NCBI GenBank assembly: GCA_900766795.1
Contig: CAAFWX010000167.1
Location: 1-15,440 of the forward strand
From: Oscillospiraceae bacterium
Lineage (GTDB): Bacteria; Bacillota_A; Clostridia; Oscillospirales; Ruminococcaceae
DNA length: 15,440 nucleotides
Reading direction: 5' to 3'
Positions 1-6,899 of this stretch are shown here, in pieces (within the stretch, counting starts at the first letter, position 1; every line of letters starts with the position of its first letter). The notes under the pieces are model-generated. The model searched no databases. It saw nothing but the letters and a program-made list of their open reading frames with translations, and was not told the DNA's origin. The translations under genes were made by a program, and so were the position numbers.

Positions 1-93
1 GACCGGGGGAGAAACCCGTAGGGAGAGGGGGAAATGCCCGCTTTTGTCGGATTTTGTTTTTCCCCCTCTCCCGCAGGGTTTCATCCCCCGGAC
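1..93. repeat. Large imperfect intergenic palindrome
   Basis: Arms at about 1-34 and 59-93 are near-perfect reverse complements. They share CCGGGGGA, GAAACCC and GGGAGAGGGGGAAA, with a one-base indel and a three-base difference (GTA against TGC). The spacer of about 24 nt contains GCCCGCTTTTGTCGG. Folded as RNA this gives a stem of roughly 32 bp. It lies beyond the ackA terminator, so it is probably not part of the ackA transcript. The arm length and G/C-run composition suggest a dispersed MITE-like repeat rather than a simple terminator. I see no second copy in this window, so family membership is an inference. Confidence 0.7.
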
Positions 94-160
94 AGCGAGA
101 AAACACATAAAATCTAATTGCTTCTAAGCGCCAATGTGAAAACTAAAATAATCAAGATAA

Positions 161-199
161 TACAAAAGCGCCGCTCTCCAAAACGGAAAGCGGCGCCGA
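161..199 (-). terminator. Intrinsic terminator of ackA
   Basis: The arms GCGCCGCTCTCC (169-180) and GGAAAGCGGCGC (about 186-197) form a 12-bp stem with one mismatch around an AAAAC loop. Read on the minus strand, the stem is followed by TTTTGTATTA. It starts about 15 bases past the ackA stop codon, as expected for a rho-independent terminator. Confidence 0.85.
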
Positions 200-213
200 T
201 ATTTTAGTACAGA

Positions 214-1422
214 TTACTTCTTCAGACCCTCAACGAGCGCTTTAGTGTCGCGAGCGATGAGCAGTTCCTCATTGGTGGGAACAACCCAAACCTCAACCTT
301 GCTGTCGGGAGCGGAAATCTTCACGAGCTTGCCGCGGCTGCCTGCGTTTGCCTGCTCGTCAAGCTTGATTCCGAGGTACTCCATGTTGCGGAGAACGTCT
401 GCGCGAAGGTCGTCGGAGTTCTCGCCGATACCGCCCGTGAACAGAACAGCGTCAAGACCGTTCATGACAGCGGCGTAGGAGCCGATGAACTTTTTTATCT
501 CATAGCGCAGCATTTCGCCCGCAAGCTTTGCTCTCTTATCGCCCTTGAGAGCGGCAGCGGTGATGTCGCGGTTGTCCGAGGAAATTCCGGAAATTCCGAG
601 GAAGCCGGACTTCTTGTTGAGATAGTCGCTTGTCTGGTTGGGGTCAAGACCCATCTTGTTCTGGATAAAGGTCACAGCCGAAGCGTCAACCGCGCCGCAG
701 CGTGTGCCCATGATAACGCCGTCGAGGGGAGTGAAGCCCATGGAGGTGTCGATGGACTTGCCGCCCTCAACCGCCGTGATGGAGGAGCCGTTGCCGAGGT
801 GGCAGGAAACAATCTTCAAATCCTTGATATCTCTGCCCATAGCGTCGGCGAGAGCCTGTGTAACAAATCTGTGGGAGGTGCCGTGGAAGCCGTACTTTCT
901 TACATGGTACTTCTCGTAGCACTCGTAGGGCATACCGTACATAAATGCCTTCTCGGGCATTGTCTGGTGGAAAGCGGTGTCGAAAACAACCACCTGAGGA
1001 GTTGTTGCGGGGATAACCTTCTTGCAGGCTCTGAGCGCGAGAGCGTGGGGGTGGTTATGTACGGGCGCAAGCTCGGACAGGTCGTCAATCTGCTGAATAA
1101 CCTCATCGGTGACGAGGGTTGTTTCGCTGAAGATTTCAGCGCCCTGCACGATTCTGTGACCGACAGCGCCGATTTCGTCCATGCTCTTGATTACAGAAGC
1201 GTCGCCCGTGGTGAGCACCTCGACAAGCTTCTCGAATGCTTCGGTATGGGTGGGGAAGGTGCAGTCGAGGTCAACTGTTCTTCCGTCAAAGGTGGTGTGC
1301 TTGATGTGACCGTCAATTCCGATACGGTCGCAGTTTCCCTTTGCGATAACGCTCTCGTCCTCCATGTTGATGAGCTGGTACTTCAAAGAAGAACTACCCG
1401 CGTTGATTACCAGAATTTTCAT
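214..1422 (-). CDS. ackA: Acetate kinase
   Basis: Cytoplasmic acetate kinase (ATP + acetate = ADP + acetyl phosphate), the last step of fermentative acetate formation in Clostridia. The 402-residue product has the family's usual length. It begins MKILVINAGSSSLKYQ, the N-terminal phosphate-binding signature, and later shows VVFDTAFHQTMP, YGFHGTSHRFV, HLGNGSSITAV, GTRCGAVD and LFTGGIGENS, all ASKHA-fold landmarks. I chose the ATG ending at 1422 because GGAAAGGAC lies 10 bases upstream and the family motif starts at once. A longer in-frame ATG at 1473 would add 17 unrelated residues. A sigma-A promoter lies at 1486-1514. No pta gene is adjacent in the window. The divergent neighbour operon contains tmcAL, which also uses acetate. 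Confidence 0.97.
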   Translation of the reverse strand: MKILVINAGSSSLKYQLINMEDESVIAKGNCDRIGIDGHIKHTTFDGRTVDLDCTFPTHTEAFEKLVEVLTTGDASVIKSMDEIGAVGHRIVQGAEIFSETTLVTDEVIQQIDDLSELAPVHNHPHALALRACKKVIPATTPQVVVFDTAFHQTMPEKAFMYGMPYECYEKYHVRKYGFHGTSHRFVTQALADAMGRDIKDLKIVSCHLGNGSSITAVEGGKSIDTSMGFTPLDGVIMGTRCGAVDASAVTFIQNKMGLDPNQTSDYLNKKSGFLGISGISSDNRDITAAALKGDKRAKLAGEMLRYEIKKFIGSYAAVMNGLDAVLFTGGIGENSDDLRADVLRNMEYLGIKLDEQANAGSRGKLVKISAPDSKVEVWVVPTNEELLIARDTKALVEGLKK

Positions 1423-1485
1423 AATTAGTTTTGTCCTTTCCATATAATTAAATATGTCGTCATAAGGCAACAAAATTTCATTTTT

Positions 1486-1514
1486 ATTGTAGTACTTTTG
1501 CTGAAAAAAATCAA
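1486..1514 (-). promoter_or_regulatory. Sigma-A promoter of ackA
   Basis: On the minus strand TTGATT (1509-1514) and TACAAT (1486-1491) are separated by exactly 17 bp. The start codon is about 64 bases downstream. It stands back to back with the rightward promoter at 1533-1561, with only 18 bp between the two -35 boxes, so the two units could share a regulator. Confidence 0.75.
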
Positions 1515-1532
1515 GTGTTTTTTCAAAAATTC

Positions 1533-1561
1533 TTGCTTTTGCCGAAGATTTGTTGTAGAAT
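1533..1561 (+). promoter_or_regulatory. Sigma-A promoter of the 1597-6646 operon
   Basis: TTGCTT (1533-1538), a 17-bp spacer and TAGAAT (1556-1561) lie 35 bases before the first start codon of the operon. The match is good but not perfect. It is the only promoter-like sequence in the divergent region that faces right. Confidence 0.65.
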
Positions 1562-1596
1562 AGTAGTGGCGGCTGAAAAAACAGAGGGGTGAGCCT

Positions 1597-1836
1597 ATGA
1601 GATATGTGGTCAACATGGAGGACAGGAACGTTCGTATTTTCTGCTGCATTATTATCGCGGTAGTTCTGGCTGCGTTTCTTTTTGGGCTTGTCTTTGATAT
1701 TTCTATGCTGATAAAACGGCGCGGCACCCTTTCGGGAAAGGAAAAAAGCGGAATAACCGGCAGACTTATTATGGCGGTTATAATCATACCGGTACTATGC
1801 TATGCCGCGATACATATTCTTCCTACTCTTGCTTAA
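1597..1836 (+). CDS. Small two-helix membrane protein of unknown function
   Basis: A 79-residue protein that I do not recognise. It has two hydrophobic segments, about residues 14-34 (IFCCIIIAVVLAAFLFGLVF) and 58-77 (LIMAVIIIPVLCYAAIHILP). They are joined by a short basic loop containing KRRGTLSGKEKSG, so both ends may face outward with the loop inside. AGAGGGGTGA stands just before the ATG. It is the first gene after the promoter at 1533-1561 and its stop lies 16 bases before the tmcAL start, so it is very probably co-transcribed with tmcAL. The strong ribosome binding site and clean hydrophobic pattern support a real gene. No function can be assigned from sequence. Confidence 0.7.
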   Translation: MRYVVNMEDRNVRIFCCIIIAVVLAAFLFGLVFDISMLIKRRGTLSGKEKSGITGRLIMAVIIIPVLCYAAIHILPTLA

Positions 1837-1852
1837 TGAAAAGAGGTAATCA

Positions 1853-3004
1853 ATGAAAACGGCAGGAATAATCTGCGAATACAACCCGTTTCACAACGGG
1901 CACAAATATCAGATAGAGCAAACGCGCAAAGCGGGAGCGACCCACATCGTCTGCGTGATGAGCGGCAACTTCACACAGCGAGGGGACGTTGCGATATTCG
2001 ATAAATTCTTACGCGCAAAAACTGCGCTCGAAAACGGCGCGGACCTCGTGCTGGAGCTTCCGACGAAATACAGCTTGTCGGCGGCGGAGGGCTTCGCGGC
2101 GGGAGCCGTTGGGATAATAAACGCGCTCGGGTGCGTTGATATGCTGTCATTTGGAAGCGAGAGCGGCGATGTATCGGCGCTTAAAGAGGCAAGCGCCGCC
2201 GCCGAATACGCGGTTCACACCGACGCCTTCGCAAGCCTTATGAAGCAGGGTAAAAGCTATCCTGCGGCGCTTTCGGAAGCGGTCAAGACCTATTACACCG
2301 ACGACGTATACGAAACGCTGTCCCACCCGAACAACACCCTTGCCGTGGAGTATATCAGCGCCCTCGACAACCTCGGAAGCCGCATTGAGCCGTTCACCGT
2401 GGCGCGCACCGGCGCGGGGCACGACAGCGACGAGCAGGAGAGCGGCTTTGCGAGCGCGTCGCTTATACGAAAGAGGATTCTTTCGGGGGAGGATTACGGC
2501 GAGCTTGCTCCCGTGATTGACGCGCCGACGGCGGACATAAAGCGGCTGGAGCGCGCGATTTTGGCGAAGCTTCGGGTACTGCGCACCGAGGAAATAGAGC
2601 AGGCATATGACAGCGCAAACGGGCTTGCGGAGCGGCTTTACAAGGCGGTGCGAAAGGCGAATACGCTTGACGAGCTGTATTTTCTCACAAAGACGAAGCG
2701 CTACACTCTGGCAAGGATAAGGCGCACGGTGCTGTGCTGCTTTCTTGACCTGCACAAAGAGCAGCTTCTCACACCCGACGCCTATATTCGCATTCTCGGA
2801 ATGAACGAGCGCGGGCGGGAGATACTTGCGGCGGCAAACTGCCCATTGCCCCTTGACACCTCGCTGAAAGCGCTGTCCAAAACAAGCCGCGCCGCGCATA
2901 AGCAGGCGGCATTTGAGGAGCGCTGCGGCGACCTGTATTCGCTTGCGTTCGAGAAGCCTAGGGTATGCGGGTATGAATATACCGCAAAACCTGTGATATT
3001 ATAA
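1853..3004 (+). CDS. tmcAL: tRNA(Met) cytidine acetate ligase TmcAL
   Basis: TmcAL (YlbM family) makes N4-acetylcytidine at wobble position 34 of elongator tRNA(Met). It activates free acetate with ATP to acetyl-AMP and transfers the acetyl group, unlike the acetyl-CoA enzyme TmcA of enterobacteria. The 383-residue length is near the family's usual 390-410. The nucleotidyltransferase signature CEYNPFHNGHKYQ is at residues 8-20, with the HxGH-type motif at 14-17. It is followed by MSGNFTQRGD (36-45), LELPTKYSLSAAEGFA and FGSESGD near residue 100, all typical. The C-terminal half is helical and basic, fitting tRNA binding. AAGAGG precedes the start. It is the second gene of the operon, and ackA lies divergently upstream, so acetate supply and acetate use are neighbours here. 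Confidence 0.92.
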   Translation: MKTAGIICEYNPFHNGHKYQIEQTRKAGATHIVCVMSGNFTQRGDVAIFDKFLRAKTALENGADLVLELPTKYSLSAAEGFAAGAVGIINALGCVDMLSFGSESGDVSALKEASAAAEYAVHTDAFASLMKQGKSYPAALSEAVKTYYTDDVYETLSHPNNTLAVEYISALDNLGSRIEPFTVARTGAGHDSDEQESGFASASLIRKRILSGEDYGELAPVIDAPTADIKRLERAILAKLRVLRTEEIEQAYDSANGLAERLYKAVRKANTLDELYFLTKTKRYTLARIRRTVLCCFLDLHKEQLLTPDAYIRILGMNERGREILAAANCPLPLDTSLKALSKTSRAAHKQAAFEERCGDLYSLAFEKPRVCGYEYTAKPVIL

Positions 3005-3029
3005 ATTCTATACAGCGGAGGAAACGACA

Positions 3030-3980
3030 ATGGTAAAGGCAACAGAAATTACCTACAAGAATTTTGGAAAGTGCGTGAAGCTGGAAAACGAAACCGCTTC
3101 CGTCATCATCACCGTGGAGGTAGGACCGCGCATTATCAGCTACTGCCTGAACGGAAAGGAGAATCTTCTTCTGGAGGACATCGACCGCGAGTTTTCCGAC
3201 GGCGGGAAAGAGGTAAAGGAATACTTCGGTGAGGACAAGACGTGGTACATCTACGGCGGACACCGCCTGTGGTCTAGCCCCGAAAGCTACCCCCACAGCT
3301 ACGTCCCCGATAATGCGCCCGTGCAGTACGAGATAAACGGCGGGACAGTGACCCTGCTTGCGCCCGATACCCGCACGGGTCAGCGCCACACCACCACCGT
3401 AACGCTGGACGACGTCACCTCAAAGGTGGAGATTTTCCACAGCATACAGAATGTGAGCGGCGCTATCGTGACCCTCGCGCCGTGGGGGCTTACCGTCTGC
3501 GCGGCGGGGGGAGTTGAGATTTTCCCGCAGAGCGAAAAGGACAACGGGCTGCTGTCCAACCGCCGCTGCGTTTTCTGGCCGTATTCCGACATCAGGGACG
3601 ACCGCTTCTTCCTCACCAACAAGTACGGCACGCTCCGTCAGGTAAAGGGCGCTCCCACAAAGTTCAAGATAGGCATAAACAACGAGGACGGCTGGGCTGC
3701 GGTTGTGAACAAGGGGCAGGTTTTCCTCAAAAATTTCCGCATGAACCTAAACGGCGAATACCCCGACTACGGCTGCAACTTTGAAACCTTTACAAACGGC
3801 ATATTCCTCGAATGCGAGAGCCTTGGCGAGCTTAAAACGCTCAAAAACGGCGACAGCGTTTCTATGTCCGAAACATGGACGCTTATGGAGTGCGCAGACA
3901 GCTTCGACCCGAGAAACGAGGAGAGCATTGACGCATTCGTAAAGAAGTACGACCTGCGTTTTCGCAGCAGCGAAGAATAA
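3030..3980 (+). CDS. Galactose-mutarotase-fold protein (DUF4380-like)
   Basis: A 316-residue soluble protein without signal peptide or membrane segment. It resembles the DUF4380/aldose 1-epimerase-like beta-sandwich family. An early strand pair is followed by EVGPRIISY (30-38) and then GGHRLWSSPESYP (76-88), where the Arg and Glu sit as expected for a sugar-contacting pocket. Later it has LAPWGLTVCAAGG and a long strand-rich half. The substrate is unknown. Members of this fold epimerise or bind hexose sugars, but nothing here proves catalysis. AGCGGAGGAAA lies upstream of the ATG and the gene sits between tmcAL and murL with gaps of 25 and 18 bases, so it is an operon member. A role with cell-wall sugars is possible only by association. 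Family assignment is fairly sure, function is not. Confidence 0.7.
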   Translation: MVKATEITYKNFGKCVKLENETASVIITVEVGPRIISYCLNGKENLLLEDIDREFSDGGKEVKEYFGEDKTWYIYGGHRLWSSPESYPHSYVPDNAPVQYEINGGTVTLLAPDTRTGQRHTTTVTLDDVTSKVEIFHSIQNVSGAIVTLAPWGLTVCAAGGVEIFPQSEKDNGLLSNRRCVFWPYSDIRDDRFFLTNKYGTLRQVKGAPTKFKIGINNEDGWAAVVNKGQVFLKNFRMNLNGEYPDYGCNFETFTNGIFLECESLGELKTLKNGDSVSMSETWTLMECADSFDPRNEESIDAFVKKYDLRFRSSEE

Positions 3981-3998
3981 TTATCCGAAAGGCAGCAC

Positions 3999-5327
3999 AT
4001 GAGCTTATACAACGACCTGAGGGAGAAACACCCCCTCTTCATCTATCACAGCTGCGAAATGGAAAGCGGCTCGCTTACCTTCCATTTCAGCATTGACGAC
4101 TATCATTTCTATCCCCGCTGGGAGTTCCCTGCGGAGATTTCGGGCGGCAGCTTCAACCGTGAGCAGGCGGAGCGTATTGCCTTTTCCCTTGGCATGGCGG
4201 AGCTTGTTAGCTACTGGAAATGCGCCTGCTGCCCCACTGTGGAGGTTCGCTGCGGCGGGCTTTCGGCATGGCAGAGGAACTGGTGGAAAAAGCTGTACTT
4301 CAACGGCTTAGGCGAGTTTTTCTACCGAAACGGGATTACCCCCGACTTCGAGAATTTCATGACGATAACCGCGCCCGAGCCGAAGCCGCTTCCCGAGTTT
4401 TCGGCTGAGCTTTCCGGCGTGCTTGTCCCCATCGGCGGGGGAAAGGACAGCGTGGTTTCGGTGGAGCTGCTTAAAAAAGCGGGCGCGGACATTCACCCGT
4501 ATATCATCAACCCGCGCGGCGCTACGCTGGGCTGCGTTGAGGCTGCGGGTATTGCGCCCGAAAAGACCGTCGGAGTGCGCCGCAGCATAGACAAGACTCT
4601 CTTGGAGCTTAACAAACTGGGCTATCTCAACGGGCACACTCCGTTTTCTGCGGTGGTGGCTTTTTCGGCAGAGCTTTTCGCGCTTATGACGGGCAGAAAA
4701 TACATCTCGCTGTCCAACGAATCCAGCGCAAACGAAGCCTATGTCGAGGGCACTGCGATTAATCACCAGTACTCAAAGTCCACCGAGTTTGAGCGCGACT
4801 TCCGCGAGTATTGCGAGAGCAGCTTCGGCGGCTTTGACAAAGCGCCCGAGTATTTCTCGCTGCTGCGCCCGTGGAGCGAGTGGCAGATTGCGCGCGAGTT
4901 TGTGAAGTATCCGCAGTATTTCCCGGTGTTTCAAAGCTGCAACCTCGGAAGCAAGACCAACTGCTGGTGCGGAAACTGCGCGAAATGCCTGTATGTGTAT
5001 ATCCTGCTTGCGGCGTTCCTTGACGATGATGTTCTGGAGGGCTTTTTCGGCTGCAACATGCTGGAGAAAGCCGAGCTTTCGGATATGTTAGACGGGCTTG
5101 TGCTGGACGGGGAGGATAAGCCGTTTGAGTGCGTCGGAACAAAGGACGAGGTGCGGCTGTCGCTTTCGATGGCGGCAACGCTTCGCGCGGGGCGGCTTCC
5201 CGTGCTGCTGGAGCGCTTTTGTCGGCAGTTCCCCGACTACGAGCCGATTTCGCTCGACAGCTTCTGGGACGAGGATAATTTCCTGCCGGAAGAATTCATT
5301 CCCCTGTTGGGAGGTAATAGAAGATGA
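3999..5327 (+). CDS. murL: Probable UDP-MurNAc-L-Ala-L-Glu epimerase MurL
   Basis: A 442-residue cytoplasmic protein with a PP-loop ATP-binding motif, PIGGGKDS, at residues 144-151. Its C-terminal Cys cluster is C314, C322, C324, C327 and C330, with the core CWCGNCAKC. In Xanthomonas oryzae, MurL uses ATP and Mg2+ to epimerise the terminal L-Glu of UDP-MurNAc-L-Ala-L-Glu to D-Glu. A PP-loop fits carboxylate adenylation as the activating step. The N-terminal 130 residues are rich in Trp, Tyr and Phe and hold CACC near residue 73. The last codons overlap the following murD-family gene by ATGA, the same partner as in Xanthomonas, and this is the main support for the call. The ribosome binding site is weak (AAAGGC). 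The alternative is an unassigned PP-loop (N-type ATP pyrophosphatase) enzyme. The Cys cluster probably binds zinc (inference). Confidence 0.78.
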   Translation: MSLYNDLREKHPLFIYHSCEMESGSLTFHFSIDDYHFYPRWEFPAEISGGSFNREQAERIAFSLGMAELVSYWKCACCPTVEVRCGGLSAWQRNWWKKLYFNGLGEFFYRNGITPDFENFMTITAPEPKPLPEFSAELSGVLVPIGGGKDSVVSVELLKKAGADIHPYIINPRGATLGCVEAAGIAPEKTVGVRRSIDKTLLELNKLGYLNGHTPFSAVVAFSAELFALMTGRKYISLSNESSANEAYVEGTAINHQYSKSTEFERDFREYCESSFGGFDKAPEYFSLLRPWSEWQIAREFVKYPQYFPVFQSCNLGSKTNCWCGNCAKCLYVYILLAAFLDDDVLEGFFGCNMLEKAELSDMLDGLVLDGEDKPFECVGTKDEVRLSLSMAATLRAGRLPVLLERFCRQFPDYEPISLDSFWDEDNFLPEEFIPLLGGNRR

Positions 5328-6646
5328 CCTACGATGTGCTCAAACCCATATTTGCGGGAAAACGCTGCGCCATTCTCGGCTTCGGCAGAGAGGGCAGGAT
5401 TTGGCTGAACATACTGCGGGGGCTGGACGTCTGCGCGGAGATTGCGGTTGCGGACATGAAACCGCAGGATATTGCGGGAGTGACGCTGCTTTGCGGGGAG
5501 GATTACCTCGAGCGCGCGGCGGATTACGACCTGCTGCTTCAAAGCCCGGGGGTTATCATCAAGGATAAGCTGACCGAAAAAGCCAAGGCGAAAATCCTCA
5601 CCCAGACGGAGCTTCTTCTGCGGCTGAAGCCCTGCAAAATCATCGGCGTGACGGGCACAAAGGGCAAGTCCACCACCTCCTCGCTGATTTATCACTTCCT
5701 GCAAGCAAACGGCTTTGACGCCATGCTTATCGGAAACATCGGCGTGCCGCCGCTGGAGCGGTTTGAGGAGATGAGCGAGAACACGATTGCCGTCTGTGAG
5801 ATGAGCTGCCACCAGCTTGAGTTTGTGAGCCATTCTCCGAACATTTCCGTGCTGCTAAACATCTTCCCCGAGCACCTCGACCACTATGTAAGCTTTGAAG
5901 CGTATGCCAACGCCAAGCGCAACATCTACCGCTTTCAGCAGCAGGGCGATACCGCAATAGTCAACGCTGACTGCCTGAGCGAACAAGAGCGCGGGAGCCT
6001 TGAAAGCCGCGGCTGCGGGGTAATTCTCGCGGGATATGAGCGCCCCGCAGATATCTCGGCGCAAAACGGCGCGATAACCCTTTTCGGCGAGCCGCTTCCC
6101 GCAGACAGGGTCAGCACCCGCCTTATGGGAAAGCACAATGTCTACAATATCTGCGTTGCTCTTGAAGCGGCTCTCAGAGCGGGCGCGCAGCTTGATAAGT
6201 GCCTGCGGTCGCTGCCCGATTTTTCGGGACTTGCGCACCGCCTTGAGTTTGTCGCAAAAAAGAACGGCGTGGAGTACATCAACGACAGCATTTGCACCAT
6301 ACCCGAAGCTGCGATTGCCGCTGTAAAGGCGTTTGACGGCACGGATTGCATAATCCTCGGCGGCATGGACAGGGGGATTCCCTACGACGTGCTGGGGGAT
6401 TTTCTGAACACGGGCGCGGTGAAGAATGTGGTGCTGCTTCCCGACAGCGGGGCGCGTATCGGCGCGCTTGTTAAAAATCCTGAGGTGAACCTGCTTCACG
6501 CAGAGAATATGGCGCAGGCAGTAAGCCTTGCAAGCGGCTGCGCCAAGGTGCGGGTAATTCTCTGTCCCGCCTCGGCAAGCTACGGCTTCTACAAGAATTT
6601 CGAGGAGCGCGGAAAGCACTTCAAGGAGCTTGTAAACGCGTTGTGA
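5324..6646 (+). CDS. murD2: MurD-family UDP-MurNAc-L-Ala glutamate ligase, probably MurD2 (L-Glu)
   Basis: An ATP-dependent Mur ligase of 440 residues, full length for MurD. It has an N-terminal Rossmann-like domain with GFGREGR, then the P-loop GVTGTKGKST (108-117), NIFPEHLDHY (179-188, catalytic-type His184), LMGKHNVYN, HRLEFV, GGMDRG (346-351), and a C-terminal SASYGFYKNFEERG. The canonical MurD signature NDSKATN reads NDSICTIP here (320-327), so the Lys is replaced by Ile. The Leu after the conserved Ser of the glutamate pocket is Tyr. These changes and the ATGA overlap with murL suggest MurD2, which adds L-Glu rather than D-Glu. GGGAGGT lies about 8 bases before the start, inside murL, so translation is probably coupled. 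It could still be an ordinary D-Glu ligase. The general Mur-ligase call is sure, the stereochemistry is inferred. Confidence 0.85.
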   Translation: MTYDVLKPIFAGKRCAILGFGREGRIWLNILRGLDVCAEIAVADMKPQDIAGVTLLCGEDYLERAADYDLLLQSPGVIIKDKLTEKAKAKILTQTELLLRLKPCKIIGVTGTKGKSTTSSLIYHFLQANGFDAMLIGNIGVPPLERFEEMSENTIAVCEMSCHQLEFVSHSPNISVLLNIFPEHLDHYVSFEAYANAKRNIYRFQQQGDTAIVNADCLSEQERGSLESRGCGVILAGYERPADISAQNGAITLFGEPLPADRVSTRLMGKHNVYNICVALEAALRAGAQLDKCLRSLPDFSGLAHRLEFVAKKNGVEYINDSICTIPEAAIAAVKAFDGTDCIILGGMDRGIPYDVLGDFLNTGAVKNVVLLPDSGARIGALVKNPEVNLLHAENMAQAVSLASGCAKVRVILCPASASYGFYKNFEERGKHFKELVNAL

Positions 6647-6685
6647 TATCCGAAGATACGTCTTTCCCGCGCACGGAAATTGTTG

Positions 6686-6762
6686 TGTAGGGGCGACCTG
6701 TGGTCGCCCGCATTTGCTGCAAAACATAGCGTAACAGCGGGCGGTCACAGACCGCCCCTACA
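6686..6762. repeat. Dispersed double-hairpin palindrome (MITE-like)
   Basis: Two arms, about 6686-6711 and 6737-6762, are imperfect reverse complements ending in TGTAGGGGCG and CGCCCCTACA. Each arm is also a hairpin: GGGCGACC-TGT-GGTCGCCC on the left and GGGCGGTC-ACA-GACCGCCC on the right. The arms differ from each other, but each keeps its own internal pairing. Elements with GTAGGGGCG ends are, to my knowledge, frequent between genes in gut Clostridia. It lies between murD2 and the aroF promoter, about 40 bases after the murD2 stop, and may help end the operon transcript, although no U-tract follows. Confidence 0.8.
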
Positions 6763-6817
6763 ATATTCTGCTGTCGTTATCTGAAAAATGATTTCAGCGC
6801 AAACCGCAGGTCGCCCC

Positions 6818-6846
6818 TTGACAACTCGGACATTTTGTGGTACAAT
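6818..6846 (+). promoter_or_regulatory. Consensus sigma-A promoter of aroF
   Basis: TTGACA (6818-6823), exactly 17 bp, then TACAAT (6841-6846). The leader to the ATG is only about 45 bases and shows no attenuator, so upstream control of this gene appears simple. Confidence 0.88.
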
Positions 6847-6899
6847 AGCAAGGTATAATAATCTGCAAAGGCAGGAAAGAGAACAGGAGATAACAGAGT

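Noticed and set aside
1423..1473. Upstream ATG extending acetate kinase by 17 residues
   Set aside because: The extension does not match the family N-terminus, and the ribosome binding site GGAAAGGAC points to the ATG ending at 1422.
2147..2899. A 250-codon minus-strand frame within tmcAL
   Set aside because: A GC-driven shadow frame, basic and of low complexity, while the sense frame matches TmcAL throughout.
6661..6680. Short TTTCC/GGAAA hairpin just after murD2 as a terminator
   Set aside because: Only a 5-bp stem and no U-tract. The following large repeat is a better, though unproven, candidate.
5855..6748. A 297-codon minus-strand open frame across the end of murD2 and the repeat
   Set aside because: It is a shadow of murD2 that begins inside the dispersed repeat, with no recognisable domain.
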